From: Metabacillus litoralis | GTDB taxonomy: Bacteria > Bacillota > Bacilli > Bacillales > Bacillaceae | NCBI RefSeq assembly: GCF_020524045.1 | Contig: NZ_JAIVKL010000007.1 | Location: 1 to 64,000, forward strand | Reading direction: 5' to 3' | Length of the DNA: 64,000 nucleotides | In this document: piece after piece, positions 6,586 through 15,376 of the stretch | How the letters are laid out: every line of letters begins with the position of its first letter | Numbering within the stretch: the first letter of the stretch is position 1 | Translations under genes and position numbers: made by a program | Notes under the pieces: generated by a model | Told to the model about the DNA's origin: nothing | The model's database searches: none | What the model saw: only the letters and a program-made list of their open reading frames with translations

Positions 6586-9021
6586 ATGAATCAGTTAAAT
6601 GAATTGCTAAGTTCAATAGACCGTACATATTTTCTTTTGAGCAGTATTTTAATGGTGTTAGCAATTATTTATATATTTAGAATATGTAGAAGTATTAAAA
6701 CGGGTGTGAAAAATGCTAGATTAATAGATGCTAGTGTTATTAGTTTGTTTGTTTGGATGTCTCAATTATGTATGCTTTTATCTCTTCATTTGTCTATAGA
6801 TGATGAGCTATTTCGACTAATTATATCACTATTAATCTCCACTATTGCTATTTATTGGGTACTAAAAGAGGCAAAACATGGTGAACAAGTGACGATTAAA
6901 AAATTCTTTTTCCTCGTCATATCATTTACATTGTTATTGTTGTTTGGTGAAGGTATTCTTTATATGCTCATTTTTAAAGGATCCTTAGGATTTAGCCCTA
7001 CATTGATGATTATTACTTTTTTTCTAACTTTAGGTATTGTATCTGCCGCTTTAAGAATGTTTTATCAAATCAATACAGAGGTCTCTGATTCACGTGCGAC
7101 TTTTCTATCGATATTAGGTGGCGTTTTTACTGGTTTATCGGTTGCAGGTATTCCGTATATAATTTTGATTTCAATTGCTAATATAGGGATTTCTACTAAT
7201 TATCAAGTCATACAAAAGGATACTATTCTTATTCCGTTTGCTTTGGAGTTAGTGTATTTGTTTATTCTTGGTATTATTCCTAGTATCTTTGGTGAAATGA
7301 AGCTTAGTGAAGAAAAGGAAAAGTTGTCTGTAAGTAAACAACAGTATGAGTCATTGTTTAAGTTAAATCCAAGTGGTGTGATTGAAGTGAATAAAATGGG
7401 TTACATAAAGAGCGCCAATCACACAGCACTTAAGTTGTTAGATTTTACATATGAAGAGTTGATTGATCAGAAGTTTGATTTGATTACAGATAGTAATCAA
7501 CATATCTTATATAACAATATACTAGAAGGTGTCTATAGCAACAAATATAAGCGGTTAGAAACCTCTTTATATACAAAAAATAATAAAGAAATCATTGTGG
7601 ATTTAACGATTATTCCGATTACAGTGAAAGATGATGTTGTTGGTGTTTATGGAATGTTCAAAGATATTACGTTAGAAAAAACAAACAAAGAACTTGTAAG
7701 ACATTTAGCTTATCATGATGATTTAACAAATTTACCTAATAGACGATTTTTAATAGAAGAAGTAAGTGAGTTAGTAAATGCTAAAACTAGCTTTACCATC
7801 TTTTCCTTGGATTTTGATCAATTTAAAATAGTGAATGATATATATGGACATGATATTGGGGATTTAATTATTTGCGAAATTGCTGATAGATTTATCGCAA
7901 ATCTGCCTAGTAATTGTCTTATTGCTAGGATGGGTGGAGACGAGATTTCAGTCTTACTTCGGGAAATAACAGAGAAAGAGTACATCAAAAATTTGGCTCA
8001 ACAGATTTTACTTTTATTTAATAAACCTATTCATGTCTCAAATATAGAATGGAATTTAACAACAAGTATTGGGATAGCAACTTATCCTAAAGATGGAGAA
8101 ACAACAGATGTTGTTATAAAGAGTGCTGATATTGCCCTTTATCGATCTAAAGTAAACGGACCAAATGGCTATGAGTTTTATAGTGAAGAACTCAATCAAG
8201 AACTGATTGAATTTACTTTCTTAGAGCAAGAATTAAAGAAAGCCATTGATAATGACAGCATTCAAATTTATTTTCAGCCGAAATACAATGCTCAAAGAGA
8301 GAGCTTTATAGGAGTAGAGTCATTAGCAAGATGGACATTAGAGGATAGGGGAAACGTATCTCCTGCTACCTTTATTCCTGTAGCTGAAAAAAGTGGGCTT
8401 ATTGTGCAGCTTGATCAGTATGTATTGAAAAAGGCATGTGTGCAATTTAAGAGATTACTAGATGAAGGATATGACATCCATACTCTTTCAGTGAACTTTT
8501 CACAGCTATTATTTTATCATGATCATATTGTTGATTTTGTTCTTAACACTTTGAGAGATGCAGGTCTGAATCCAAACCAGCTGGAAATTGAGATTACTGA
8601 AACAATTGCTATGTATAATACGGCATATACGCTCAATATATTGAATGATCTAAAATCACATGGGATTCGAATCAGCTTAGATGATTTTGGAACAGGCTAT
8701 AGCTCAATAAGTTATTTAAAAGTATTGCCGATCGACTGCCTTAAGATTGATAAATCATTTATAAACGATTTGATTATTGATAAACAAAGTGATGCTTTAG
8801 TTGTAACTTTAATTTCAATGGCTAAAAATCTTGGTATTGATGTTATTGCTGAAGGGGTAGAAACAAAGGAGCAAGCACAATTTTTATTTGATCATCATTG
8901 TTATGATATTCAAGGGTATTTATATAGTCGGCCTTTACCGCCAGATGAATTGAAAAAAGTATTACAACATAAAATTGAAAAAAACACGATTGAATATGAC
9001 TTAATAAAAGAAGTCGAGTGA
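6586..9021 (+). CDS. Membrane PAS-GGDEF-EAL protein (cyclic-di-GMP turnover)
   Basis: About 811 residues. The N-terminal 240 residues have about seven to eight hydrophobic helices, a possible sensory module. A PAS domain follows (about 255-365), then GGDEF (about 370-535, HHDDLTNLPNRR-type entry and MGGDEI active loop), then EAL (about 550-800). EAL motifs are largely intact: GVESLARW in place of EAL/EVL, EIEITET, LDDFGTGYSS, KIDKSFI and IAEGVET. GGDEI keeps the GGDE residues, so both activities are possible. I chose the ATG at 6586 (AGGTGA just upstream); a GTG at 6577 is an alternative. It is monocistronic. Confidence 0.88.
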   Translation: MNQLNELLSSIDRTYFLLSSILMVLAIIYIFRICRSIKTGVKNARLIDASVISLFVWMSQLCMLLSLHLSIDDELFRLIISLLISTIAIYWVLKEAKHGEQVTIKKFFFLVISFTLLLLFGEGILYMLIFKGSLGFSPTLMIITFFLTLGIVSAALRMFYQINTEVSDSRATFLSILGGVFTGLSVAGIPYIILISIANIGISTNYQVIQKDTILIPFALELVYLFILGIIPSIFGEMKLSEEKEKLSVSKQQYESLFKLNPSGVIEVNKMGYIKSANHTALKLLDFTYEELIDQKFDLITDSNQHILYNNILEGVYSNKYKRLETSLYTKNNKEIIVDLTIIPITVKDDVVGVYGMFKDITLEKTNKELVRHLAYHDDLTNLPNRRFLIEEVSELVNAKTSFTIFSLDFDQFKIVNDIYGHDIGDLIICEIADRFIANLPSNCLIARMGGDEISVLLREITEKEYIKNLAQQILLLFNKPIHVSNIEWNLTTSIGIATYPKDGETTDVVIKSADIALYRSKVNGPNGYEFYSEELNQELIEFTFLEQELKKAIDNDSIQIYFQPKYNAQRESFIGVESLARWTLEDRGNVSPATFIPVAEKSGLIVQLDQYVLKKACVQFKRLLDEGYDIHTLSVNFSQLLFYHDHIVDFVLNTLRDAGLNPNQLEIEITETIAMYNTAYTLNILNDLKSHGIRISLDDFGTGYSSISYLKVLPIDCLKIDKSFINDLIIDKQSDALVVTLISMAKNLGIDVIAEGVETKEQAQFLFDHHCYDIQGYLYSRPLPPDELKKVLQHKIEKNTIEYDLIKEVE

Positions 9022-9075
9022 AATCATGAGTAGTTATCTTAAGATGGAGAAAAAGACGGAAAAATCCTTTATGAA

Positions 9076-9156
9076 GCAGACAGAATCTGATGTTACCCCA
9101 GAAGTGAGATTTCACGTTCATTTTTGGGATGCAGTACAGATTACGTCTGCTTTTTT
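9076..9156 (+). terminator. Terminator after the GGDEF-EAL gene
   Basis: GCAGAC(ag)AATCT at 9076-9088 pairs with AGATT(ac)GTCTGC at 9138-9150 across a long interior, followed by six T. A 46-codon frame through this hairpin is not considered a gene. Confidence 0.55.
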
Positions 9157-9244
9157 ATCATGTTAGAAGATGTCTCACTTTAATAAATCCATAAAAACCC
9201 ATACAATAGAAAAGAAAGTTAAATTTTTCGGAGGTGTGTGTCAT

Positions 9245-10633
9245 TTGGATATTCGCGTAGAAAAAGATACGATGGGAGAAATTCAAGTACCAGCTGATAA
9301 GTATTGGGGAGCACAAACACAACGAAGCAAACAAAATTTTGAAATTGGTACAGAAAAAATGCCGTATGAAGTCATTACTGGGTTTGCGATCTTAAAAAGA
9401 AGTGCAGCTATTGTAAATGAATCGCTTGGCAAATTACATAAAGATAAGGCAGAAGCTATTGTAACTGCTTGTGAAGAAATTATAGAAGGAAAACTTACAA
9501 ACCATTTTCCCCTTGTTGTATGGCAAACAGGAAGTGGCACACAAAGTAATATGAATGTAAATGAAGTTGTTGCTAGAAGAGGTAATGAAATATTGCAGGA
9601 AAAAGGGAAAGAAATGACGATTCATCCAAATGATGATGTGAATATGAGTCAAAGCTCAAATGATACATTTCCAACAGCAATGCACATTGCTGGAGTAATA
9701 GCTGTTTATAATAAGTTAATGCCTGCTATTGAAAAGCTTTCAGGAACATTAGATCAAAAAGTAAAGCAGTTTTCAGATGTTGTAAAAATTGGTCGGACCC
9801 ATCTTCAGGATGCTACACCAATTACACTAGGGCAGGAAATTAGTGGTTGGGCTCATATGTTACACCAAACAAAGGAAATGATTGGTCAGGCAGCATCATA
9901 TATGAAGAATCTAGCGATTGGTGGCACAGCGGTAGGAACAGGAATAAATGCTCATCCTGAGTTTGGAGAACGTGTAGCAAGAGAAATAAGTCATTACACA
10001 AAGCAAGATTTCTTATCTTCTGTGAACAAATTTCATTCATTAACAAGCCATGATGAAACGGTTTACGCACATGGTGCGTTAAAAGCATTGGCTGGGAATT
10101 TAATGAAGATTGCGAATGATGTAAGATGGCTTGCTAGTGGACCAAGATGTGGTATTGGCGAAATAACCATTCCAGAAAACGAACCAGGAAGCTCTATTAT
10201 GCCTGGAAAAGTAAATCCTACTCAAAGTGAAGCAATAACAATGGTAGCTGTTCAAGTAATGGGAAATGATGCAGCCATTGGTTTTGCCGCAAGTCAGGGA
10301 AACTTTGAGTTAAATGTGTTTAAGCCAGTGATCATTTATAATTTTCTGCAATCTGTACAGCTCCTTTCAGATAGCATCACATCTTTCCATGATCATTGTG
10401 TCATAGGAATTGAAGCGAATTTACCAGTGATTGAGGGTTATTTGAATGATTCCTTAATGCTCGTTACTGCCCTAAATCCACATATAGGCTACGAAAATGC
10501 AGCGAAAATTGCAAAGCTAGCTCATAAAGAAGGATTAACATTAAAAGAAGCAGCTGTACAATTAGATTTATTAACAGAAGAACAGTTTGATCAATATGTA
10601 AACCCAGAGGAAATGACCTATCCTAAGGGATAA
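9245..10633 (+). CDS. citG: Class II fumarate hydratase
   Basis: A 462-residue enzyme of the TCA cycle (fumarate to L-malate), in the fumarase/aspartase superfamily. The signature loop [13 protein letters not shown] is near residues 317-329, and the substrate-site segments [11 protein letters not shown] (about 97-107) and [14 protein letters not shown] (about 128-141) are intact. Length equals B. subtilis CitG. The TTG at 9245 is chosen because GGAGGTG lies 8 nt upstream and the protein then starts [12 protein letters not shown] like family members; earlier in-frame starts add an unrelated 25-residue tail. Its position beside cssSR matches B. subtilis. Confidence 0.95.
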   Translation: MDIRVEKDTMGEIQVPADKYWGAQTQRSKQNFEIGTEKMPYEVITGFAILKRSAAIVNESLGKLHKDKAEAIVTACEEIIEGKLTNHFPLVVWQTGSGTQSNMNVNEVVARRGNEILQEKGKEMTIHPNDDVNMSQSSNDTFPTAMHIAGVIAVYNKLMPAIEKLSGTLDQKVKQFSDVVKIGRTHLQDATPITLGQEISGWAHMLHQTKEMIGQAASYMKNLAIGGTAVGTGINAHPEFGERVAREISHYTKQDFLSSVNKFHSLTSHDETVYAHGALKALAGNLMKIANDVRWLASGPRCGIGEITIPENEPGSSIMPGKVNPTQSEAITMVAVQVMGNDAAIGFAASQGNFELNVFKPVIIYNFLQSVQLLSDSITSFHDHCVIGIEANLPVIEGYLNDSLMLVTALNPHIGYENAAKIAKLAHKEGLTLKEAAVQLDLLTEEQFDQYVNPEEMTYPKG

Positions 10634-10644
10634 AAGTCAGACTG

Positions 10645-10920
10645 AAACATAACTATTTAAGCTAATAAGAAGCCCGAATGATTAGGCGATGGTTCAATCA
10701 ATGACTCTTTAGCCTAATCGTTCGGGTATTTTTTTACATACTATCTTTTAGAATCAGTGAAATGAAGCGGAAGATACAAAGACTGCTAAGAAAGTAGAGA
10801 AAGAGCTAACACCTAAACAGGCAGGTATAGCCGAGCGAGGATGAGGCTCAGCTTCCTTCTCTGTGAATTTTGTGTGTGCTGCACAATAGATTTGTATTTG
10901 CAGCTTAACTGATTCATGTA
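10645..10920. repeat. GGGACATAA-family repeat, copy 4 (degenerate)
   Basis: It contains a diverged GAAACATAA end, the CCCGAA...TTCGGG hairpin, and on the complementary strand the TCAGTTAAGCTG...TGCAG segment followed by the GGAAGC...GAGCCTC segment. The order and orientation of parts are rearranged relative to the copies near 19.8 and 37.9 kb, so this may be two nested fragments. No gene is seen in it. Confidence 0.55.
10673..10746 (+). terminator. Terminator hairpin of citG (inside a dispersed repeat)
   Basis: CCCGAATGATTAGGC (10673-10687) pairs with GCCTAATCGTTCGGG (10722-10736), then a T-rich tract. The same hairpin with compensatory changes occurs in the repeat copies near 19.9 kb and 38.1 kb. 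Confidence 0.7.
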
Positions 10921-10951
10921 TTAACTTTTATGGATGATTCCTGCACTATCT

Positions 10952-12289
10952 CTAAAGCTGCTTTGGTATTTCTGTATAAAAAGCAGCACCATTATTTTCG
11001 TTTACTGCCCACACTTTTGCATCATGTAAATCGGCTATACGTTTCACAATGCTGAGACCTATCCCAAATTCACCTTTATGTCCCTTTTGAAAAGGTTCAA
11101 AAAGTTGATCCAAAATAATCTCATCAATTTCAGGGCCATCATTCCATAATCTTACGACAAGGGAATGTTCACCACTTGATAAAGTTATGTTGATTGTTTG
11201 ATGTGCATAGCGTAACGAATTTTCTAACAGATTTTCAATAAGCTTTTCCCATTGATCAGGGTCACCTAATGTATTGGCTTTCTGTAGATTTAATTGCCAT
11301 TGTAGATTAGGTTTAGCCCACTTAATTCTTTCGACTTCGTCATTAATCAGCTGATCTAGGCGAAATTCTGTTTTAATAGGTTTTCGTGTTGATAAGAAAT
11401 CGAGTTTTGTAAGATAAAGTAAATCTTTAATTTTTTTCTCCAGCTTTTCTGATTCTTCTTCAATCACATCCATGGTACTCGTTAAATTACCTTTAGGAAA
11501 AATCCCATCGTTTACTGACTTCGCATACCCTCGTATAACCATCACTGGTGTTTTTAAATCATGAGATATGTTTTGCAATAAAGTTTGCTGTGCTTCATCT
11601 TTACGTACAAGATGTTGTCGCATCTTTTCAATGCTATGACCTAGCTTTCCAATTTCATCATTACGATCCACTTCAACAGGTTCATGCCAATCTAGCTCAG
11701 AAATGCTTGTGACATGTTTTTCAAGCTTTACTAATGGTTTTGTTAAATACCTCGCAAGCCAAATGGAAGGAATCCAGCTTAGTAGAAATACGATAAACAT
11801 AATGATCAAAAGTTGGCGAAATAAAGTGTAAACAAGATCATTTCGATAAGAATCCCAGGAGTAGGAGAGTAAGTAACTGTCCTCACCGTTTACTATGATT
11901 TTGCGTATTACATAAAAGAGCGTTTGGTTTTTTAAATTCTTTTCATATCGTTCAACTGAACTTTGTTGGTTTGCTGCTAAAAGTTGAGTTTGTTTAATAA
12001 AATCGAGTGGCAGCTCCTCAGAATATAGGAAATAACGACTTTGGATAGGCAGAATGAGATGATCAACAGAGCGATCCTTCTGTTTTTTATCACCAAATTC
12101 TGCAGCGTTATTAGCAGGATTACCGTATTCCGTTAATACAAGCTGCTCATTTTCAATTGTTTTATAGATTTCTTTTGTGAAAAAACTACGTAAAGTTGTC
12201 GGAAATAGAATAATTAATAATAATGAGATCACTAGAAGGATGCCTGAAAAAACCAGCCATATTTGAAATGCTAATGGTTTATTTTTCAT
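10952..12289 (-). CDS. cssS: Secretion-stress sensor histidine kinase CssS
   Basis: A 445-residue membrane kinase. Transmembrane helices lie near residues 7-30 and 154-178 and flank an extracytoplasmic sensor of about 125 residues. HAMP follows (about 178-230). HisKA has the phospho-His in LLQNISHDLKTPV near residue 243. HATPase_c has LIENLLENSLRYA, NDGPEID and GEFGIGLSIVKR. In B. subtilis CssS senses misfolded secreted protein and controls htrA and htrB. Assignment rests on synteny: fumarase on one side, htrB divergent on the other. Its start overlaps the cssR stop by 4 nt (ATGA), so the two are translationally coupled. Confidence 0.85.
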   Translation of the reverse strand: MKNKPLAFQIWLVFSGILLVISLLLIILFPTTLRSFFTKEIYKTIENEQLVLTEYGNPANNAAEFGDKKQKDRSVDHLILPIQSRYFLYSEELPLDFIKQTQLLAANQQSSVERYEKNLKNQTLFYVIRKIIVNGEDSYLLSYSWDSYRNDLVYTLFRQLLIIMFIVFLLSWIPSIWLARYLTKPLVKLEKHVTSISELDWHEPVEVDRNDEIGKLGHSIEKMRQHLVRKDEAQQTLLQNISHDLKTPVMVIRGYAKSVNDGIFPKGNLTSTMDVIEEESEKLEKKIKDLLYLTKLDFLSTRKPIKTEFRLDQLINDEVERIKWAKPNLQWQLNLQKANTLGDPDQWEKLIENLLENSLRYAHQTINITLSSGEHSLVVRLWNDGPEIDEIILDQLFEPFQKGHKGEFGIGLSIVKRIADLHDAKVWAVNENNGAAFYTEIPKQL

Positions 12290-12954
12290 CCTTTTAACAT
12301 CCTATATCCAAATCCGTAAATTGTTTCTACTTTCAGTTCAGGCATTTTTTTACGCAATCTTCTTACTAGATCATCAACAACACGATCTGTTCCAAAATAA
12401 TCATCTCCCCATAAACTTGTTAAAATTTGCTCACGGGAAAAAGCTTGGCCTTGATTGTGTATAAAAAGCTGAAGCAAATCAAACTCTTTTGATGTAAGTG
12501 TGAGTTCCTGTTCATTTAAGTAGACAAGCCTAACTTGTTCGTCAATTTTATAAGGAGGTAAACTTGTAAGTGAATTCGTTTCTTTCTCAGAATATGTTCG
12601 TGAAAGTAATTTTTGAACTCGAATCACGAGCTCTCTCGGTAAAAATGGTTTTGAAATGTAATCATCACTACCAAGCTCTAATCCTAGTACCCGATCAATA
12701 TCGGCATCTCTTGCAGAAATGAAGATCACAGGAATATCTGGTGTTTCATTCTTAATTTCTCTTATTAATTGGTAACCATCTATGTCAGGTAACATAATAT
12801 CCAAAATCCATATATGTGGTGGCTGACTTATCAGCTTTCTTGCTTCTTGTCCTGTTAAACAAGAAGAAACTGTCCAACCTTCATTTTTTAAGTACATCGT
12901 AAGGAGCTCGTTTAAGTTTGTTTCATCTTCAACTAAATAAACGGTGTAACTCAT
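12286..12954 (-). CDS. cssR: Secretion-stress response regulator CssR
   Basis: A 222-residue OmpR/PhoB-type regulator. The receiver domain (about 1-115) has acidic pocket VEDE, the phospho-Asp in WILDIMLPDIDGY near residue 52, and the switch residues ISARD and Lys in YISKPF. The C-terminal winged helix (about 130-222) has LTSKEFDLLQLF and DDLVRRLRKK. The ATG at 12954 is chosen: AGGAAGTG is 5 nt upstream and an earlier in-frame TTG has no good site. It is divergent from htrB, its expected target. TTTTCACA at 13008-13015, between the two genes, could be a CssR half-site, but this is only suggestive. Confidence 0.87.
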   Translation of the reverse strand: MSYTVYLVEDETNLNELLTMYLKNEGWTVSSCLTGQEARKLISQPPHIWILDIMLPDIDGYQLIREIKNETPDIPVIFISARDADIDRVLGLELGSDDYISKPFLPRELVIRVQKLLSRTYSEKETNSLTSLPPYKIDEQVRLVYLNEQELTLTSKEFDLLQLFIHNQGQAFSREQILTSLWGDDYFGTDRVVDDLVRRLRKKMPELKVETIYGFGYRMLKG

Positions 12955-13106
12955 TATTTCACTTCCTCTCAAAGCTATTATACATCGTCATTTTTCATTT
13001 GAGTTTTTTTTCACAATTTCCCATAATTCTTTCATCATTCTCCCAAACTCTTTTTGTATTCTTACATTAAGCAAAAAGAAGTGATAGAAAAGGGAGACGT
13101 TAGAAA

Positions 13107-13187
13107 ATGAGAGCAGTGATTTTTACTGGAGTTTCTTTATTACTTATTTTAATCGTTATTGGTGGATTTGTAAGTTCACAAGCATAA
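13107..13187 (+). CDS. 26-residue membrane micropeptide upstream of htrB
   Basis: Reading MRAVIFTGVSLL..., a peptide with one hydrophobic segment (about residues 4-22), one basic residue at the N-terminus and a short polar tail. AAGGGAG lies about 10 nt before the ATG, which is a strong site for so short an ORF. It lies between divergent cssR and htrB, so it would be the first gene after the CssR-controlled region and might be co-expressed with htrB. A CTATGCTT/AAGCATAG hairpin (13207-13237) follows. No family is recognised. Function unknown; a role in membrane or secretion stress is only inferred from position. Confidence 0.5.
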   Translation: MRAVIFTGVSLLLILIVIGGFVSSQA

Positions 13188-13341
13188 AGCCAGTTTTTTT
13201 AGCAATCTATGCTTGGTAATTTCAACAAAAAGCATAGTGCTTTTAGAAGTCATAAGACTTAATAAATGCTAGTGAATATCGTTCAAATGCCTATTTAATA
13301 GTTAATAAATACTGTATTTATAAAAATTGGAGGAATTCATG

Positions 13342-14574
13342 ATGGGTTATTATGATGAAACAGATATAACAAGAAATAAAACAAAATCACGCAAAAGCGT
13401 AAAACCAGTTTTTTCATCAATATTAAGTGGAGTAGTTGGAGGTGCACTTGTTTTTGGTGTAACAACTTATACAGATCAACATGACAATCAACCATTATCA
13501 AATAACAGTTCATCAGTGATCGAAACATCTCTTCAAGAAAAAAGCACTAACTCTTCTGTTGCAACAGAAGAACTATCTACTAGTAAAGGCTCAATAGCTG
13601 ATATCGTTGATCATTTAGGTCCTGCTATTGTTGGTATTACTAATATGAAAGAAAGCGGAAATGTCTTTGGTAATGAACAAAGTCAAAGTGTAGAAAGTGG
13701 GACAGGATCAGGATTTATCTTCAAAAAAGAAGGCGATGTTGGTTATGTGTTAACAAATAATCATGTAATAGAAGGGGCACAATCGATCGAAGTAACTTTA
13801 TATGATGGTGAAAAAGTTTCTGCTCAATTAGTAGGAACTGACGCATTAACTGATATTGCTGTGTTAAAAATTGATGCAAAACACGTGACAACAGTTGCAG
13901 AACTTGGAGATTCACAAGAATTACGAACGGGTGAAAATGTTATCGCAATAGGAAATCCACTAGGTGAAGAGTTTTCTAGAACAGTCACACAAGGAATTAT
14001 TAGTGGAATTGATCGTACAATTGATGTGAAAACATCTGAAGGTGATTGGGCATTAAATGTTTTACAAACGGATGCAGCGATTAACCCAGGTAACAGTGGG
14101 GGACCACTGATTAATATGAATGGTCAAGTGATCGGAATTAATAGCTTGAAAATAAGTCAAAATGGGATAGAAGGTCTTGGTTTTGCGATTCCGAGTAATG
14201 ATGTTCTTCCTATTGCTGAAGAATTAATGAATAATGGTAATGTTCAAAGACCATTTATTGGTGTAGGGCTCGTAGAAATGAGTGAGGTTCCTGCGTCTTA
14301 TTTACAAGAAAATATGAAGCTTCCAAACGATGTGAAAGACGGAGTCATTGTTGGAAATGTTTCGCCAGGTTCACCGGCAGCAGAAGCAGGACTTCAACAG
14401 AAGGATATTATTGTATCAATGGCTGGGCAAGAAATCACAAGTGGCAATGACTTGAGAAGAATTTTATATACGGAAACAGAAATTGGCGAAGAAGTAGACG
14501 TTACCTTATATAGAGCAGGAGAAAAAATGTCTGTAAAAATTAAGCTTTCTAATCGCGACGCTACAAATGCATAA
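13342..14574 (+). CDS. htrB: HtrA-like serine protease HtrB
   Basis: A 410-residue membrane-anchored DegP/HtrA-type quality-control protease. Order: short cytoplasmic tail; transmembrane helix near 20-45; Ser/Thr/Asn-rich linker (about 50-85); trypsin-like domain with His in LTNNHVIEG (about 141), Asp in TDIAVLKID (about 171) and Ser in NPGNSGGPL (about 252); and a single C-terminal PDZ domain (about 305-400). All three catalytic residues are present. Two adjacent ATGs exist; the second (13342) gives 8-nt spacing from GGAGG. Context beside cssRS matches B. subtilis htrB (yvtA), a CssR target. It is somewhat shorter than the B. subtilis protein. Confidence 0.88.
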   Translation: MGYYDETDITRNKTKSRKSVKPVFSSILSGVVGGALVFGVTTYTDQHDNQPLSNNSSSVIETSLQEKSTNSSVATEELSTSKGSIADIVDHLGPAIVGITNMKESGNVFGNEQSQSVESGTGSGFIFKKEGDVGYVLTNNHVIEGAQSIEVTLYDGEKVSAQLVGTDALTDIAVLKIDAKHVTTVAELGDSQELRTGENVIAIGNPLGEEFSRTVTQGIISGIDRTIDVKTSEGDWALNVLQTDAAINPGNSGGPLINMNGQVIGINSLKISQNGIEGLGFAIPSNDVLPIAEELMNNGNVQRPFIGVGLVEMSEVPASYLQENMKLPNDVKDGVIVGNVSPGSPAAEAGLQQKDIIVSMAGQEITSGNDLRRILYTETEIGEEVDVTLYRAGEKMSVKIKLSNRDATNA

Positions 14575-14612
14575 CTAATTTAAACATATTGTCACTTTTA
14601 ATATAAATGAAG

Positions 14613-14677
14613 AAAGTCAGCATATTAATAAATTATATCTTTTCAGCAGATGTAATTAATTGATAGCTGACTTTTTT
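14613..14677 (+). terminator. Terminator after htrB
   Basis: AAAGTCAGC near 14613 pairs with GCTGACTTT near 14666-14674, followed by T residues; the interior is long and AT-rich. Confidence 0.55.
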
Positions 14678-14816
14678 GCTTTATTAGTAAGATACATAAA
14701 TAAAGAAAGCAATGATGTCGAATAGTAGGATGTTTTTTTGAAAAAATAATGAAAAAACGCTTTGAATAGTTACAGCATAGATAGGGAGCTATTTAACTTG
14801 ATAGGGAGTGTTCAAG

Positions 14817-14927
14817 TTGAAAAAAAATCAAAATCAAGTGTCAGATAATAAAATTGCACCTGGTATGGATGATGATTCTGAATTAAATCAAAATGCAACA
14901 GAAGAAGAAATAGAACATGATGAATGA
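14817..14927 (+). CDS. Small acidic hypothetical protein (36 residues)
   Basis: A TTG start with AGGGAGTG 7 nt upstream opens a 36-residue, strongly acidic and Asn/Gln-rich peptide (MKKNQNQVSDNK...EIEHDE). There is no hydrophobic segment. It ends in ATGAATGA, overlapping a second tiny frame. A clear terminator closes the pair. No family recognised; composition resembles small sporulation-associated proteins of Bacillus, but that is a guess. Confidence 0.45.
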   Translation: MKKNQNQVSDNKIAPGMDDDSELNQNATEEEIEHDE

Positions 14928-14979
14928 TGAATCAACAAAAGTTGTCACACTTTCTTATGATGAAGTAGATCCGTCGTGA
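14920..14979 (+). CDS. Possible 19-residue peptide coupled to the preceding ORF
   Basis: ATG at 14920 overlaps the end of the preceding small ORF by 8 nt and encodes MNDESTKVVTLSYDEVDPS. Overlap plus a shared terminator hints at translational coupling. Too short to judge by composition. Confidence 0.25.
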   Translation: MNDESTKVVTLSYDEVDPS

Positions 14980-14990
14980 ATGTAAGAAGA

Positions 14991-15028
14991 GGGTTTGAAT
15001 GCTATGAAAAGCGTTCAACCTTTTTTTT
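14991..15028 (+). terminator. Terminator after the small acidic ORFs
   Basis: GGTTTGAATGCT pairs with AGCGTTCAACC (one mismatch or bulge), followed by eight T. Confidence 0.75.
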
Positions 15029-15161
15029 GGTTAGTGACTAGCTTTTATAGAAAAAAAATTATATTGAAGCTGAAATGAAGTGAATAACCTATCAAAACAC
15101 CTTCTTTCGATTCTAAAGGATTTACTAGATTTATTGAAATGATAGAGGTGTTACTTTTACT

Positions 15162-15311
15162 ATGATGGATACATTTGTAATTAGCGATATCCCTTTTAAC
15201 AAATATTTCTTATGGTTCTTAATTTATAGAAGTGAACTTACCCCTCTCTTAAATGAATCACATGATAGAAGCACCCTTAATAAAAAAAGAGAATGCAAAT
15301 TTACATTATGA
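15162..15311 (+). CDS. Doubtful 49-residue ORF
   Basis: Two consecutive ATGs with GAGGTG about 11-14 nt upstream open a 49-codon frame (MMDTFVISDIPFNK...). No terminator or recognisable family. It fills most of an otherwise empty stretch between the small acidic genes and the histidine kinase, in which nothing else is seen. Confidence 0.2.
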   Translation: MMDTFVISDIPFNKYFLWFLIYRSELTPLLNESHDRSTLNKKRECKFTL

Positions 15312-15376
15312 GACATTTAACTTAAGATAAAGAGACAAATATCTATGTGATGAATGATCCATGGAAGGGGAACATC

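Noticed and set aside
9025-9165. 46-codon frame (MSSYLKMEKK...) after the GGDEF-EAL gene
   Set aside because: It spans the terminator hairpin and has no convincing ribosome binding site.
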